Positions 5,065-7,897 of a DNA stretch of 7,897 nt are shown here, in pieces. The stretch is from an uncultured Fretibacterium sp. (lineage in GTDB: Bacteria > Synergistota > Synergistia > Synergistales > Aminobacteriaceae). The first letter of the stretch is position 1. Every line of letters starts with the position of its first letter. The notes below the pieces were generated by a model. That model was not told where the DNA came from. It saw nothing but the letters and a program-made list of their open reading frames with translations, and did not search any database. The position numbers and the translations under genes were made by a program. Location: positions 1-7,897 of the forward strand of contig NZ_CALHIQ010000181.1 of the NCBI RefSeq assembly GCF_938030725.1, written 5' to 3'.

Positions 5065-7897
5065 TTATACTTTTCTCCTCAGCAGGAACGCTCCAACGAG
5101 AGCCAAGGCCAATCCGCTGACACCCGCGTCGCATCCGCCGCCGTGCCTCCTGCCGCCGGGCGTGGAGGGATCCGTCGGGTCGTTCGTGTCCCCGCGGGGC
5201 CAGTGGAGGCTCACGCCCTTGTCCCCGACGAGATCGACGGCCAGGGTCCCCTCGCGCATCCTGCCCGGCGACACGATGAACGAGAGGCTGCGCTCCGTGT
5301 TCGGGAAGATCGCCGGGATGGTCCGCGTCACAACGCGGCTCTCGCTGCCGTCGCCCTTGACCCGGCTCACCGTCAGGCGCAGGTTCGTCAGCGTCTCGGA
5401 GCCGCTGTACCGAATGGTGGCATGGGCGCGGAAGTCCCCGGTCTGTTTCAGGAGCTCCGCGCGGAACTCCGGAAGCGTCAGCTCGGCCCGCGTGTCGTCC
5501 GACCGGATGGGCTTGAAGGTCATGCTGAAGTCGCCCTCCTTCGCGGCCGCACGGGCCGCCTGGGCGGACACGATCGCCAGCCCCGCGGCGGCCTTCGGCT
5601 CCTCGGCCAGCACGGCGATCGGATAGCGGCCGACGTTGTTGCCGCCCGGATCGTTCTTGTAGTCCCATTCCTCGTGGAGCTCGTCGAGTTTGTTGTCCGG
5701 GTCCACCACAAAGTGCAGGTCATAGTTGCCGGGGTCGAGGTCGCTCGGAACGGTCCACGCGAACGAAGCGGTCGCCTTGTTGGCCTCCGCACCCTGCGTC
5801 CAGCCTCCAAGCCGAACGGTCTGCCGGTCCAGCGTCCGCAGGTCCGTGTCCCCGCCCCCAGTGCGCAGCCGCATCTCGACCTCGACGTCGCCCGCGTCCT
5901 TGAAGCTGGCGTTGTAGAGCGGGATCTGGATTTTGTACTGTCTGCCGCGGACGAGGGCCGATGTCGTCGATTTCTGAACATCCTCGTCCCGGAACCCGAT
6001 CCCGCGCACCTGCGTCGCCGAAATGCGGTCCTCGTTGGCGGACCACACCACCCGGGTCGTGCCGCTCTCGGACAACTGGACGCGGCGGTTGTAGCGCGCC
6101 GGCAGGACGAGCGCGGGGTCGGGCTTGTCCGCGTAGAGGCTGCCCGGCGTGTTCCGCCAGACCAGCGCGTTGCTGTCGGCCAGGTCCACCCCGAAGGCCA
6201 CCTTCATCACGCCGGCGGCGTCGGCGTAGAGCTGGGTCTTGAGGAGGTGCTTGATGTAACTGGAGTTGAACCCGAGCTGCGCGTTGTTGAGGGTCACGGT
6301 GAACTTCTCGGACTCCTGGTAGGTCTTGGTGAAGGTCTCGGTGTTCGTCAGCTCGTTGGAATAGCCGACCGTGCTCGTGACCCCGACGCTGAAGATCTTC
6401 GGCGCGCCGAGCGAGACGTTGAGCGAGCCGTTCACCGCCTTCTTCGACTTGGTGGTGAGACCGGACACGTCGGTCGTCACCTGAGAGACCGCGAGGTCCA
6501 GCACCGTCCTGCCGCCGACGGTCGAGTTCAGCCTCTTCGACAGCTCCTGCTGCAGTTCGCCGTAATACGGGGTGTTCTCGACCTCCGTCGGATACGAGAA
6601 GAGGTTGCCCTCCTCGTGGATGGGGTTGTAGTCATCGAACTGCGCACTCTGGCCGGCGTCGCCCTGGACGATCGTCGGCGCGTCGCAGAGCGAGAAGGTC
6701 ATGAACCGCTCCCCGTTGAGCTTCTCCCCCTCTCCCAGCGGCGCGTCCGGAGCCTGAGGCCCGGGGCCGAGGACCGGGTAGCGCCACACGTGCCGGTCGG
6801 TCTTGTACAGGACGACGTTGTCCGATCCGTCCGTGACGCTGGTGATGGTCGTCGCGACCGTCGCCTGGGAGCTGTTGGCCTTGCTCTCGACCCTGGCCGA
6901 CGTGTTCTTGTAGCCGCCCGAGGCGTTGGCGCCGATCAGCTTGTACCGCCCTCCGACGGAGGCATTGACCCCCCACTCCAGCGCGCTGGTCGCGCTGAAC
7001 GACGTGTCGGCCTTGCTGCTCTCGGTCTGGCTCTTCGAGTACGCGACGGACGAGCCCATCCAGGACAGGTTCATCACGGACTTCCGCTCCGGCCGGACGC
7101 CGTTGACCTCGAACGGGGCCTGGACGTAGTCCACGTGGTAGGGGGGCGTCTGGATCTCCGCGACGTAGCTGCGCTCGTTGGCGAAGACCAGGTGCGTCGG
7201 TTCGCCCAGGGCTACGGACTCGCCGTAGAAGTCGCCGGGCAGGAGCGCCACGGCGCGCCCCGCGCTGCCTTGTGTGTAAGGAACGGACGAGGAAAGGCCC
7301 GTGAGGTTGCCGCCCGAGATCTCGGGCGACAGGTACCACAGCTTGTCGCCGGTGAAGTAATAGGACGAAAAATGGCCGAGTCTATCGTCGCCCTGCGAGA
7401 GCGAGAAGAACACCTTTCGGGACGGGGCCCCCCGCTCGGACGTCCCTTCCAGGGGAACGAGCGCAAGCGACGCGCTGCGGAGCAGGTAGCTGGTCTCCGC
7501 CCTGGAATAAATGCTGACCCCACCGTATCCGGCGAGGTCCTGTCCCGTTTTGCACCAGAACTTACGCGCGGGCTTCAGGGCGCCGTCCGTCCCCCACACC
7601 GAGACCTGCAGCTGCCCGCCGCTGCTCCCGTACTTCGCGGACAGGAAGACGATCTCGTCCTTCCCGTCACCGTCCAGGTCGCCGGCCTCAGCGATCATCC
7701 CGTAGTGCGGGACGTACACCAGCGTAAACGACGTGCCGCCCACCCGCTGATCGTCGTCATCCAGCCGCGTCTCGGAGTCGCTGAACCCGGAACCGTTCCA
7801 CCCGTATGTCCGAACGGTTGGATAGGCGTCTCTCTTTTTCCATTTGTCGGCGTAGACCGCCGCGAGCTCCGTCTTCCCGTCGCCGTTGAAGTCCCCG
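5065..7897 (-). CDS. Large surface protein with FG-GAP/VCBS repeats, CARDB-like domain and Synerg-CTERM tail (5' end outside window)
   Basis: The frame is open to the window edge, giving at least 943 residues; GTG 7743 is internal. Numbered from that codon (edge residues are -51 to -1), the calcium-binding-type repeats GDFNGDGKTE (at the edge) and GDLDGDGKDE (21-30), and a looser GDFYGES (170-176), indicate FG-GAP/VCBS beta-propeller blades. Residues 231-303 and 436-487 are Ser/Thr-rich with alternating polar and apolar residues (TNTETFTKTYQESEKF), reminiscent of pore-forming beta-hairpin regions; this is resemblance only. Residues about 600-712 resemble CARDB (YKIQIPLYNASFKDAGDV; VVDPDNKLDELHEEWDYKND; NNVGRYPIAVL). 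A Pro/Gly/Asp linker leads to GGGCDAGVSG, a helix and LLRRKV (868-892; Cys871), a Synerg-CTERM tail. The protein is probably exported and envelope-anchored. Binding or toxin-like roles are both possible and unproven. It ends with TAA. Confidence 0.85.
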   Translation of the reverse strand, partial: GDFNGDGKTELAAVYADKWKKRDAYPTVRTYGWNGSGFSDSETRLDDDDQRVGGTSFTLVYVPHYGMIAEAGDLDGDGKDEIVFLSAKYGSSGGQLQVSVWGTDGALKPARKFWCKTGQDLAGYGGVSIYSRAETSYLLRSASLALVPLEGTSERGAPSRKVFFSLSQGDDRLGHFSSYYFTGDKLWYLSPEISGGNLTGLSSSVPYTQGSAGRAVALLPGDFYGESVALGEPTHLVFANERSYVAEIQTPPYHVDYVQAPFEVNGVRPERKSVMNLSWMGSSVAYSKSQTESSKADTSFSATSALEWGVNASVGGRYKLIGANASGGYKNTSARVESKANSSQATVATTITSVTDGSDNVVLYKTDRHVWRYPVLGPGPQAPDAPLGEGEKLNGERFMTFSLCDAPTIVQGDAGQSAQFDDYNPIHEEGNLFSYPTEVENTPYYGELQQELSKRLNSTVGGRTVLDLAVSQVTTDVSGLTTKSKKAVNGSLNVSLGAPKIFSVGVTSTVGYSNELTNTETFTKTYQESEKFTVTLNNAQLGFNSSYIKHLLKTQLYADAAGVMKVAFGVDLADSNALVWRNTPGSLYADKPDPALVLPARYNRRVQLSESGTTRVVWSANEDRISATQVRGIGFRDEDVQKSTTSALVRGRQYKIQIPLYNASFKDAGDVEVEMRLRTGGGDTDLRTLDRQTVRLGGWTQGAEANKATASFAWTVPSDLDPGNYDLHFVVDPDNKLDELHEEWDYKNDPGGNNVGRYPIAVLAEEPKAAAGLAIVSAQAARAAAKEGDFSMTFKPIRSDDTRAELTLPEFRAELLKQTGDFRAHATIRYSGSETLTNLRLTVSRVKGDGSESRVVTRTIPAIFPNTERSLSFIVSPGRMREGTLAVDLVGDKGVSLHWPRGDTNDPTDPSTPGGRRHGGGCDAGVSGLALALVGAFLLRRKV

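Noticed and set aside
7741..7743. GTG 7743 as the start of the large surface protein
   Set aside because: The frame stays open upstream to the window edge and encodes another FG-GAP-type motif (GDFNGDGKTE), so the codon is internal.

Overview
The window reads as chromosome of an anaerobic bacterium of the phylum Synergistota. The main evidence is that the two large surface proteins both end in a Synerg-CTERM sorting tail: Gly-rich stretch, GCDAGVSG, a hydrophobic helix, then LLRKKA or LLRRKV. Base composition is GC-rich. No species can be named. All four protein-coding genes lie on the minus strand, so transcription runs from high to low coordinates.

In transcription order: (1) 7897-5065, the 3' part of a very large surface protein with FG-GAP/VCBS-type repeats, two Ser/Thr-rich beta segments, a CARDB-like domain and a Synerg-CTERM tail; its start lies outside the window. 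(2) 5064-4630, 435 bases without an intact gene. This holds orphan copies of the Synerg-CTERM coding tail in 99-bp units, interrupted by about 208 bp of hairpin-rich direct repeat. (3) 4629-4276, a small exported thioredoxin-like protein whose redox motif is encoded TGA-CCG-GCC-TGC. The TGA falls exactly on the first catalytic Cys, and a bacterial-type SECIS hairpin follows it, so I read the gene as a selenoprotein (motif U-P-A-C). A conventional gene caller would split it into two short ORFs or miss it. (4) 4229-2772, a lipoprotein with DUF1254 and DUF1214 domains, 46 bp behind the selenoprotein and probably in the same operon. (5) 2671-119, a secreted beta-helix-like surface protein with a Synerg-CTERM tail. 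(6) 118-1, another orphan tail unit, in frame with the preceding stop codon and running into the window edge.

Two things stand out. The first is the Sec-containing thioredoxin-like protein. The second is the arrays of decayed, Cys-less Synerg-CTERM tail modules behind both surface genes, with a fixed post-stop spacing. These suggest local duplication or recombination of C-terminal sorting modules. The shared theme is cell-envelope and extracytoplasmic protein. A functional link between the selenoprotein, the DUF1254 lipoprotein and the two surface proteins is only an inference from order and strand.
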